Positions 1 through 5,202 of a DNA stretch of 5,202 bases are shown here, piece after piece. The notes under the pieces were generated by a model, which ran no database searches, was not told where the DNA came from, and was given only the letters and a program-made list of their open reading frames with translations. A program made the translations under genes and the position numbers. Origin of the DNA: Deltaproteobacteria bacterium (GTDB lineage Bacteria > Myxococcota_A > UBA796); the NCBI GenBank assembly GCA_002707085.1, contig PALY01000021.1, positions 4,497 through 9,698 on the forward strand, in the 5' to 3' direction. Position 1 is the stretch's first letter. Every line of letters starts with the position of its first letter.

Positions 1-254
1 ACTAGGGCGACGGGAAGGATATAGAGTACATCGACTTCGAATACGACAAAAATCAACGCAAATAAATAATAGGAGATGTCGAAGCGGATCCATGCGCTGC
101 CAATGGTATCGACGCCGCACTCATAGGTTTCGAGTGCCTTCTTCCCCCGCGACCGTGGGGCGATAAATAAAGGCAGCACCACGGGCAGTGCGCCGAGGAT
201 AAGGCCGGCTCCCAATAAGCCACCGAAAAGTGCGTAATCTGAAAAATATTCCAT
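1..254 (-). CDS. nuoA: NADH-quinone oxidoreductase subunit A (partial, N-terminal 84 residues)
   Basis: This is the small membrane subunit of respiratory complex I (NuoA/NdhC/ND3 family), which helps join the peripheral arm to the proton-pumping membrane arm at the quinone site. The reading frame starts at ATG 254-252 and runs off the left edge after 84 codons; family members are usually about 115-140 residues, so roughly a third is missing. Seen directly: a first membrane helix at about residues 8-31, a loop with the family signature ETYECGVDTIGSAW (residues 42-55, conserved Cys46), and a second helix from about residue 60 with acidic Glu73 and Asp75. This ATG is the only ATG after the in-frame stop at 272-270. 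No clear Shine-Dalgarno sequence precedes it. It would be the first gene of a nuo operon running leftwards, divergent from the importer genes. The family call is secure; the symbol could equally be ndhC. Confidence 0.95.
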   Translation of the reverse strand, partial: MEYFSDYALFGGLLGAGLILGALPVVLPLFIAPRSRGKKALETYECGVDTIGSAWIRFDISYYLFALIFVVFEVDVLYILPVAL

Positions 255-289
255 AGCAGTTCGTTTCGTCTATAAACTTTCTAAACTCC

Positions 290-318
290 AATCTAAGCTC
301 TGCAACCATGACCGCCAA
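290..318 (-). promoter_or_regulatory. Possible sigma70-type promoter for nuoA
   Basis: On the minus strand a -35-like TTGGCG (318-313) is followed after exactly 17 bases by a -10-like TAGATT (295-290). Each box matches the consensus at 4 of 6 positions. Transcription would begin near 283 and give a leader of about 29 bases before the nuoA ATG at 254. Spacing and location are right, but the boxes are only moderate, so this is an inference from position and pattern. Confidence 0.3.
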
Positions 319-358
319 CTAGTTTTCATAGTGAGTTTTTTGCTGATAGATTTAGCAA

Positions 359-541
359 GTGTTATGCACCCACCATCGCCGGCCAAAATCGATTTCCCAG
401 TCACCGAACAAGACATTGCACGTTCTTAATAAGCTCTCGCACAAGCAACCTCAGGGAGTCTTGAGCATTATTCATCGTCTATCCCACAATAAACCCACTG
501 CCGAATCTATTTCGGAAGTGAAACACAAATTCGAAATCTAA
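359..541 (+). CDS. Doubtful small ORF, 60 codons, no recognised family
   Basis: A frame opens at GTG 359, after an in-frame TAG at 353-355, and ends at TAA 539-541. I recognise no family. The product would be basic and rich in His and Lys, with no membrane segment. It contains two similar octapeptides, NKLSHKQP at about residues 25-32 and HRLSHNKP at about residues 43-50, which could be an internal repeat or chance. There is no Shine-Dalgarno sequence before the GTG, and the frame lies alone in the spacer upstream of nuoA. It is more likely non-coding than real; it is listed because it is the only open frame between the two divergent units with any internal pattern. Confidence 0.12.
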   Translation: MLCTHHRRPKSISQSPNKTLHVLNKLSHKQPQGVLSIIHRLSHNKPTAESISEVKHKFEI

Positions 542-544
542 AAA

Positions 545-1800
545 AGATTACCCGGCATGAAACAAGCGCAGCCGGTGTGCTGACGTGGCCTCGTTTGCAA
601 AAACCTCAATTATGAATAGGTCAGGTTTTAAGCCGCATCCGATGTGCACCGGACCTGAAAACACGGCAGACGCAAAAATATACAAGTCATATCGCGAGTT
701 TATTTTCAAATACCACCTGCTTAACCCGCACCTGCGATCATACAATTGGGGATGTTGTGAGTTGAGTCGGGAACCCCGTTTCCTCGAATACCTTGTGCAA
801 CAGACCACTCATAACAGAAAATGGGGGTGTGCCGCATTAAGCACGTATCCTTCGCACAACTTTTACGCAAGGCATGAAGTGCTGTGCCTGTGCCAGCAAA
901 GATGAGCGCATTAGGGCAGTCGTCGGATTGCGGTTCGGTAGGACTCGGGCCCGGATCTTTCGGAATCACCCCGATTATTAGCTAGTACCTCGGTGTCATC
1001 ATTGCCCCCTACCACCCAACCGGTTAGCTGTGGACGCCGCAGGTACCGATCACCGGATGATCCTGCCGTAGCCTTCGGTCACGGATTGTAATCTGCCAAT
1101 TGACGGCTACCTAATACTGATACGCGTCGAGCCGTGGCGGCGGATTTATGGCACGCCGTACTGCATTGGGTTGGCAATAGCCTTACGGGCGGAGGCTCGG
1201 CCTATTGGCCAAGGTCGCACCGGGCGAACCACCGTTACTTCCCGGCACGCCCCGAGCACTTCGACGGCTCCCACCTTCTCACTTAACTGGGTGTGCTGTG
1301 GTGGGCACTGAGCTCTGATTATAGGGAGATCCTAGTGCTGGCGAAGCGATATATATGACGGGCGACGCGGGTGACGCCATGCTACTCCACGTCATGACTA
1401 CGCACAACGGCTCAGCTAACGCAGCGAAATCACAGCAACCGCGGGTGAGCCAATTTGCACGCTACTCCCACAGGTCATAGTCGTGTTTCCCGATACGGAT
1501 GGCACACTATGGTCTTCGCCGCCGCACAATGGCACCACCGTCAAGTCGAATGAACAATCGGCGACCGGTTTTATACCGCCGGGTCATCCAGGACGGAAGC
1601 TCTCACGAAACGACGTGCCGGAGAATCTCTGGGAATATTGTAGCGAGGCACTCAATAGCTAGCTGCAATACCCCAGCGGCAGCCCTTATAGCAAAAGGTT
1701 TCGCCCTCCGCACCCATACAAGTATGAGTCTCTCATCGGAGCCCGTATACGATCCAGCATATGCTCGTTGAACTGTTGTGGGTGCTAACGCTAGATCGAC
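545..1800. other. Gene-less spacer, about 1.25 kb
   Basis: I find nothing here that I can name. Open frames on both strands are short (longest 106 codons, 585-905 plus). They overlap one another on opposite strands, use rare-looking codons (AGA, AGG, ATA, CGA) unlike the importer genes, and match no family I know. I looked for and did not see a tRNA T-arm, rRNA segments, terminal inverted repeats, transposase motifs or regularly spaced repeats. Hand-counted GC differs along the block: about 40-45% in 601-720 and about 60% in 901-960 and 1141-1200. It could be a decayed gene, an unrecognised non-coding RNA region, or non-natural sequence. Confidence 0.6.
1039..1066. repeat. Imperfect inverted repeat (bulged hairpin) in the spacer
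   Basis: GCAGG at 1039-1043 pairs with CCTGC at 1062-1066. Inside it, ATCA at 1049-1052 pairs with TGAT at 1058-1061 around the loop CCGGA, leaving a five-base bulge on one side (1044-1048). No U-run follows, so it does not look like an intrinsic terminator. No function can be assigned, and structures of this size occur by chance in a spacer this long. Confidence 0.2.
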
Positions 1801-1853
1801 AATGAAGAGCAGCGCTTATTAAAGCATATACATCGGAGCATGAACGCGGAACA

Positions 1854-1888
1854 TTGCGAAAGGTATTGCGCATCTTGCACCCTTTTGC
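1854..1888. repeat. Cluster of four TTGC boxes upstream of the importer promoter
   Basis: TTGC occurs at 1854, 1866, 1875 and 1885, that is at intervals of 12, 9 and 10 bases, close to one DNA turn. The first two copies share the longer word ATTGCG (1853-1858 and 1865-1870). The cluster sits about 95-130 bases upstream of the -35 box at 1983, where an activator or a nucleoid protein could bind. That role is inference; the tetramer is short and chance is a fair explanation. Confidence 0.2.
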
Positions 1889-1982
1889 AACAATGGCTGC
1901 GCGCCCGAATGGGTTGTTAAAACAGCAGATTCATCCGCCCTTTTTTATAACCGCGCCCAACGAAATTGAGCACCCACCGTAT

Positions 1983-2011
1983 TTGACGTAACTTATGTGT
2001 ATAGCTATGGT
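1983..2011 (+). promoter_or_regulatory. Predicted sigma70-type promoter of the importer operon
   Basis: A -35 box TTGACG (1983-1988, 5 of 6 consensus bases) is followed by an ideal 17-base spacer and the -10 box TATGGT (2006-2011, 4 of 6). Transcription would begin near 2017-2019 and give a leader of about 100 bases before the TTG start at 2120. The palindrome ATAGCTAT (2001-2008) overlaps the -10 box. This is the best promoter-like pattern I found between the two divergent units, and its position fits the binding-protein gene. Confidence 0.5.
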
Positions 2012-2012
2012 T

Positions 2013-2030
2013 TGCCTATCCATATAGGCA
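2013..2030. promoter_or_regulatory. Perfect inverted repeat, candidate operator
   Basis: TGCCTAT (2013-2019) and ATAGGCA (2024-2030) are perfect 7-bp inverted copies separated by CCAT. The element begins two bases after the predicted -10 box and covers the predicted transcription start, the classic position for a repressor site. An 18-bp dyad suits a dimeric helix-turn-helix regulator, but no regulator gene lies in this window, so the binding protein is unknown. It could also form a short hairpin at the 5' end of the transcript. Confidence 0.35.
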
Positions 2031-2069
2031 CCCAGATGTGCCACCGCGTTTACATTTCAGCCGTTCCGT

Positions 2070-2096
2070 CTGCGCGCAATCCATCGCGATGCGCAG
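2070..2096 (+). promoter_or_regulatory. Inverted repeat in the importer mRNA leader
   Basis: CTGCGC (2070-2075) and GCGCAG (2091-2096) are perfect 6-bp inverted copies around a 15-base loop that itself holds the palindrome ATCGCGAT (2083-2090). It ends about 10 bases before the weak ribosome-binding stretch near 2107-2111, so a hairpin here could affect translation of the TTG-started gene. No U-run follows, so it is not an intrinsic terminator. It matches no riboswitch I recognise. Confidence 0.25.
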
Positions 2097-2106
2097 CATA
2101 GCCCTT

Positions 2107-2111
2107 AGAGA
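2107..2111 (+). promoter_or_regulatory. Weak ribosome-binding site supporting the TTG start
   Basis: AGAGA lies 8 bases before TTG 2120 and resembles part of a Shine-Dalgarno sequence. With the upstream in-frame stop at 2099-2101 it supports TTG as the true start. A weak site plus a TTG codon suggests modest translation per transcript, which is unusual because binding proteins are normally made in excess over their permease. Confidence 0.35.
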
Positions 2112-2119
2112 TACGCTCA

Positions 2120-4150
2120 TTGCCCTATCGCTCAGCACTGCATTTTTTGCGCCGCTTGTTATTCGTTGCCCTTAGCCTTTTTCTGCTGACCGAAGCCCTG
2201 GGTTACCTCACCTTTTTTCTCTCTGGGGCCGGCCAAGCCGATCTGAGCAGCCTTCAGGCCCTGTCTGCACCGGCTCGTGCAGACCGCGCACCACAAAGCC
2301 TCAACCAAGTTGCCGAATGGCCCGTAGCCAATGGCCGCGCCTTTCAACAAGCACCGATGCTTGATTCCCTGGTCCAAGCAGGGGCATTGCCTCCGGTCGA
2401 ACAACGCCTGCCGCAAAACCCGCTGGTCATCGTGCCCGCCGATCAGAACGGTCCTTATGGCGGCACTTGGACCCGTTACGGCACCAGCCCCTCCGATATC
2501 GGCATCTTCAGCCACCGCTTGGCCTACGACGGCCTGCTGCGCTGGGGCCAAATGGGCCGCGAGATCCGCCCGAACCTGGCCACGCACTGGGATATCGCCG
2601 ATGAAGGCCGCACCTTCACCTTCCATTTGCGGCGCGGAGTGTATTGGTCAGACGGACATCCCTTTACCGCCGACGACATAATGTTCTGGTATGAGGACGT
2701 GCTGCAAAATAAAGATCTGACCCCGGTGATCGCCGTCGAATATAACAAGGGAGGTCGACTAGTCCAGATCGAGAAACTCGACGACTACACCGTACGCTTC
2801 AAATACGCCGAGCCCTATGGCCTATTCCTAAAGATGATGGCCTCCAATCTAAGCTATCAATTGGTCAGCTACCCAGCACACTACCTCAGACAGTTTCACC
2901 CTCACTACACCCCCGAAGAAGAGCTCTTGCGCCAAGCACGGGCGGCCGGCAAGGATTTTTGGTACCAGTATTTCACTGACCGATACGACTATCGCAATAT
3001 CGACTGTCCGCGTATCTGGCCGTGGGTGGTGACCAAACCGCCGCCGACGCGACCGGCCGAGTTTATGCGCAATCCCTACTACTGGAAGGTCGACCCCGAC
3101 GGCCAGCAACTACCCTATATAGACCGTATGACTTTTGAGATCTTCGATATAGAGACGATCAATATCAAGGCCATCAATGGCGAAGTCGGCATGCAGGGCC
3201 GGCATACCACCTTCCAAAACTATCCGCTATTTATGGCCAATCAAGAGCGCGGCGGTTACAAGGTGCGCCACTGGCTTGATGGCGGCGACGGCACCATGGC
3301 CATCACCTTCAATCTAAATCACAAAGATCCGGTACTGAAAAAGATCTTCCACGACCGCCGCTTCCGCATCGCCCTGTCGCACGCGCTCGATCGCGAGGCC
3401 ATACGCGAGGCGGCCTATTTGGGCCAGGGCGAACCACGCCAGCTCTCACCGCCGCCGGCATCAGCCTATTATGTGCCCGAGCACCTCTATTCTTATTTAC
3501 AGCACGATCCCGGCCTCGCCAACCGCCTGCTCGACGAAATGGGCCTGAGCGCCCGCGACAAAAACGGCCATCGCCTGCGCCCGGACGGCCAGCCTCTATT
3601 TCTCAATATCGAGACCTCGTCGACCATGCTCGGCGCCGGCAAAACCTTTGAATTGATCGCCGCCAACTGGACCGCAGTCGGCGTCAAAACCATCATCAAA
3701 CACCAAGCCCGCCAGCTCTACGCCCAACGTCGCAACGCCCTATTGTGTGACGTGCTGGTCTGGGGCGGAGCCGGCGAGATCATCCCGACGCTCGATCCAC
3801 GGTGGTTTCTACCCTATAGTGCCTCTTCTTTTTTCGGCCTCGACTATGCACGGTGGTTCCGCTCCAATGGTAAAAATGGCGAAAAACCACCGCCGGCCAT
3901 GCTGCGCTGCATCGAGATCTTCCGCGAAATTGAGCGCACCATCGACGAGAAAGAACAGATACGCTTGTTCAAAGAAATTATCGAGATCAACCGGCAAAAC
4001 TTGTGGACTATCGGCACCATCGGCGCGATACCGCAGATCTTTATTGTCAGCGACAAATTTCGCAATGTGCCCGAAGTAGCTGTCGGCTGCTGGCCGCTGC
4101 GGACCCCGGGCGCGACCGCCCCGGAATCCTACGCCATCGTAGCCAACTGA
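2120..4150 (+). CDS. ABC importer periplasmic solute-binding protein, family 5 (peptide/opine/sugar type)
   Basis: This protein should capture a solute in the periplasm and hand it to the permease encoded next. At 676 residues it is longer than classic DppA/OppA proteins (about 530-550) and belongs to the long branch of SBP_bac_5. Seen directly: a basic N-terminus (Arg4, Arg11, Arg12), a hydrophobic segment at about residues 13-35, and a pre-domain stretch PMLDSLVQAGALPPVEQRLP (79-98) leading to YGGTW (113-117). The family signature comes next, TFHLRRGVYWSDGHPFTADD (167-186), and then FRIALSHALDREAI (415-428). No Cys follows the hydrophobic segment, so it is not a lipoprotein; cleavage after Ala40 is possible, or it stays membrane-anchored. 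The start is TTG 2120: an in-frame TAG lies at 2099-2101, no ATG or GTG lies between, and starting later would remove the export signal. A weak AGAGA (2107-2111) sits 8 bases upstream. The frame ends at TGA 4148-4150, 23 bases before the permease. The substrate cannot be told from sequence. Confidence 0.93.
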   Translation: MPYRSALHFLRRLLFVALSLFLLTEALGYLTFFLSGAGQADLSSLQALSAPARADRAPQSLNQVAEWPVANGRAFQQAPMLDSLVQAGALPPVEQRLPQNPLVIVPADQNGPYGGTWTRYGTSPSDIGIFSHRLAYDGLLRWGQMGREIRPNLATHWDIADEGRTFTFHLRRGVYWSDGHPFTADDIMFWYEDVLQNKDLTPVIAVEYNKGGRLVQIEKLDDYTVRFKYAEPYGLFLKMMASNLSYQLVSYPAHYLRQFHPHYTPEEELLRQARAAGKDFWYQYFTDRYDYRNIDCPRIWPWVVTKPPPTRPAEFMRNPYYWKVDPDGQQLPYIDRMTFEIFDIETINIKAINGEVGMQGRHTTFQNYPLFMANQERGGYKVRHWLDGGDGTMAITFNLNHKDPVLKKIFHDRRFRIALSHALDREAIREAAYLGQGEPRQLSPPPASAYYVPEHLYSYLQHDPGLANRLLDEMGLSARDKNGHRLRPDGQPLFLNIETSSTMLGAGKTFELIAANWTAVGVKTIIKHQARQLYAQRRNALLCDVLVWGGAGEIIPTLDPRWFLPYSASSFFGLDYARWFRSNGKNGEKPPPAMLRCIEIFREIERTIDEKEQIRLFKEIIEINRQNLWTIGTIGAIPQIFIVSDKFRNVPEVAVGCWPLRTPGATAPESYAIVAN

Positions 4151-4162
4151 CAACCAACTGAC
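4143..4162 (+). repeat. Short direct repeat across the stop codon
   Basis: CCAACTGAC occurs at 4143-4151 and again at 4154-4162, with an 11-base period. The first copy contains the TGA stop of the binding-protein gene; the second lies in the 23-base gap before the permease. It looks like a small tandem duplication that lengthened the gap. The gap has no clear Shine-Dalgarno sequence, so the permease may depend on translational coupling. Confidence 0.4.
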
Positions 4163-4173
4163 GGCAAAATCCT

Positions 4174-5202
4174 ATGTTTCATCTAATACTCAAACGCATG
4201 CTGTGGATGATCCCGACGCTCTTCGCGATCTCCTTTATCTCCTTCGCACTGATTCAACTGCCCCCCGGTGACTACCTTACCTCGTACGTAACCGCGCTGG
4301 CCGAGACCGGCGAGCCGGTCGCCGAAGAGCAGGTCGAAGCACTGCGCCGCCGCTACGACTTAGACCGGCCATTTATGGTCCAGTATCTGAAGTGGCTCAA
4401 TAACATGCTGCCCTTCGGCTTTGCACGTCAGGACACCGGCTCCTACTGGCAGACGGAGTCCGGCGACTTCAACTGGCCCTCTTTTAAATGGCCCGATCTA
4501 GGCATGTCGTTCGAGTGGAACCGCCAGGTCACTGAATTGATCGGCGAACGCCTGCTGCTCACCATGTTGATCTCCGTCGTCACGCTGCTCTTCACCTGGG
4601 CGCTGGCCATTCCCGTTGGCATCTACTCGGCCGTGCGTCAATATTCTTGGGGCGACTATGCTTTTTCGGTGCTCGGATTTATCGGACTAGCGACGCCAAA
4701 TTTTCTATTAGCCCTGGTCTTTATGTATCTCGGTTATTCGTTTTTCGGCATCAGCGCCGGGGGCCTGTTCTCACCCGAATACCAGGACGCGCCATGGTCG
4801 GTAGCCCGTTTCACCGATCTGTTGGCGCATTTGTGGATCCCGGTCATCGTCATCGGTACGGCTGGCACAGCCGGCCTGATTCGCGTAATGCGTGGCAACC
4901 TGCTCGACGAATTGCCCAAGCAATACGTGATGACCGCCCGCGCCAAGGGCCTGGCGCCGTGGAAGCTGCTGCTCAAATACCCGGTCCGCGTCGCGCTCAA
5001 CCCGCTGGTCAGCACCGTCGGCTGGGTCCTGCCCGGCATTATCTCCGGTTCGGTGATCACCGCGGTGGTGCTGGGCATGCCGACCACCGGCCCGCTGCTG
5101 TTGCGCGCGCTGCAAAACCAGGACATGTACCTGGCCGGCTCGATGGTCATGATATTGAGCTTTTTGACCGTCATCGGCACCCTGGTCTCGGATATTCTGC
5201 TC
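4174..5202 (+). CDS. ABC importer permease, DppB/OppB type (partial, 343 residues)
   Basis: This is one of two inner-membrane channel subunits expected for the importer that begins with the upstream binding protein. The frame starts at ATG 4174 and is open to the window edge, where it is cut on a codon boundary; the last residues seen (SDILL) are near the usual C-terminus, so little is missing. Seen directly: a first helix at about residues 9-31 with MIPTLFAISFISF, then about 95 mostly polar residues (32-126), and further helices at about 127-148, 162-189, 220-241, 279-301 and 321-343. The cytoplasmic EAA loop that contacts the ATPase is YVMTARAKGLAPWKLLLKY (251-269). The 32-126 segment is longer than in typical DppB and rich in Trp, Phe and acidic residues. 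The gene follows the binding protein by 23 bases with no good Shine-Dalgarno sequence. A second permease and ATPase genes probably follow. Family is certain; substrate is unknown. Confidence 0.95.
   Translation, partial: MFHLILKRMLWMIPTLFAISFISFALIQLPPGDYLTSYVTALAETGEPVAEEQVEALRRRYDLDRPFMVQYLKWLNNMLPFGFARQDTGSYWQTESGDFNWPSFKWPDLGMSFEWNRQVTELIGERLLLTMLISVVTLLFTWALAIPVGIYSAVRQYSWGDYAFSVLGFIGLATPNFLLALVFMYLGYSFFGISAGGLFSPEYQDAPWSVARFTDLLAHLWIPVIVIGTAGTAGLIRVMRGNLLDELPKQYVMTARAKGLAPWKLLLKYPVRVALNPLVSTVGWVLPGIISGSVITAVVLGMPTTGPLLLRALQNQDMYLAGSMVMILSFLTVIGTLVSDILL

Noticed and set aside
255..545. tRNA or secG near nuoA
   Set aside because: Some gammaproteobacteria have secG and a tRNA-Leu just upstream of nuoA. 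I found no tRNA T-arm or acceptor pairing and no SecG-like frame here on either strand.
585..905. 106-codon frame on the plus strand
   Set aside because: It starts at GTG with no ribosome-binding site, has mixed rare codons and many Cys and Tyr residues with no domain pattern, and overlaps equally long frames on the other strand. It looks like chance.
721..969. 82-codon frame on the minus strand
   Set aside because: No family pattern, no supporting ribosome-binding site, and it conflicts with the plus-strand frame over the same bases.
1499..1771. 90-codon ATG frame on the plus strand, Arg-rich N-terminus
   Set aside because: Codons such as AGG, AGA, CGA and ATA differ from the importer genes, there is no Shine-Dalgarno sequence or recognisable domain, and a 90-codon frame is expected by chance in this much non-coding DNA.
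900..1800. Coding sequence written in reversed (uncomplemented) order, as might follow from scrambling
   Set aside because: I read part of it backwards (about 1500 to 1321). One frame stayed open for about 50 codons and then hit a stop, with no recognisable protein.
1885..1946. Possible intrinsic terminator before the T-run at about 1941-1946
   Set aside because: The only pairing before the T-run is a 3-bp CCC/GGG stem far upstream of it. No stable stem abuts the T-run, and a terminator is not expected between divergent genes.
2159..2626. 155-codon frame on the minus strand
   Set aside because: It is antisense to the well-supported binding-protein gene and arises from its GC-rich third positions; no independent features.
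4734..5180. 148-codon frame on the minus strand
   Set aside because: It is antisense to the permease gene, whose helices and EAA loop are unmistakable. The antisense product matches nothing.

Overview
The window suggests a Gram-negative, probably proteobacterial chromosome. It carries a respiratory complex I gene beside an ABC importer whose solute-binding protein has an N-terminal export or anchor segment. The two importer genes have similar codon use, with C or G favoured in third positions. I cannot name a genus from the sequence.

Layout: positions 1-254 (minus strand) hold the first 84 codons of nuoA, the first gene of a complex I operon that runs leftwards out of the window. A long divergent gap of about 1.87 kb follows (255-2119). 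Its left part (255-545) holds a possible nuoA promoter and one doubtful 60-codon reading frame. Its middle (about 545-1800) shows no gene, tRNA, rRNA, insertion sequence or CRISPR that I can recognise; every reading frame there is short and unconvincing. Its right part (about 1800-2119) looks like a regulatory region: a sigma70-type promoter at 1983-2011, a perfect 7-bp inverted repeat just after the -10 box, and a leader with a second inverted repeat.

Positions 2120-4150 (plus strand) encode a complete 676-residue family 5 solute-binding protein of the peptide/opine/sugar importer type. After 23 bases, 4174 to the end encodes most of a DppB/OppB-type permease, cut by the window edge. Together they are the start of an importer operon. 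The binding protein captures a solute in the periplasm and passes it to a permease pair, of which this is the first subunit. A second permease and one or two ATPase genes would be expected to the right, outside the window.

I did not find a convincing undescribed system. The points most worth a second look are the gene-less 1.25-kb block in a divergent spacer, the promoter-operator arrangement before the binding protein gene, the absence of a lipobox in the binding protein, and the long periplasmic insert in the permease.
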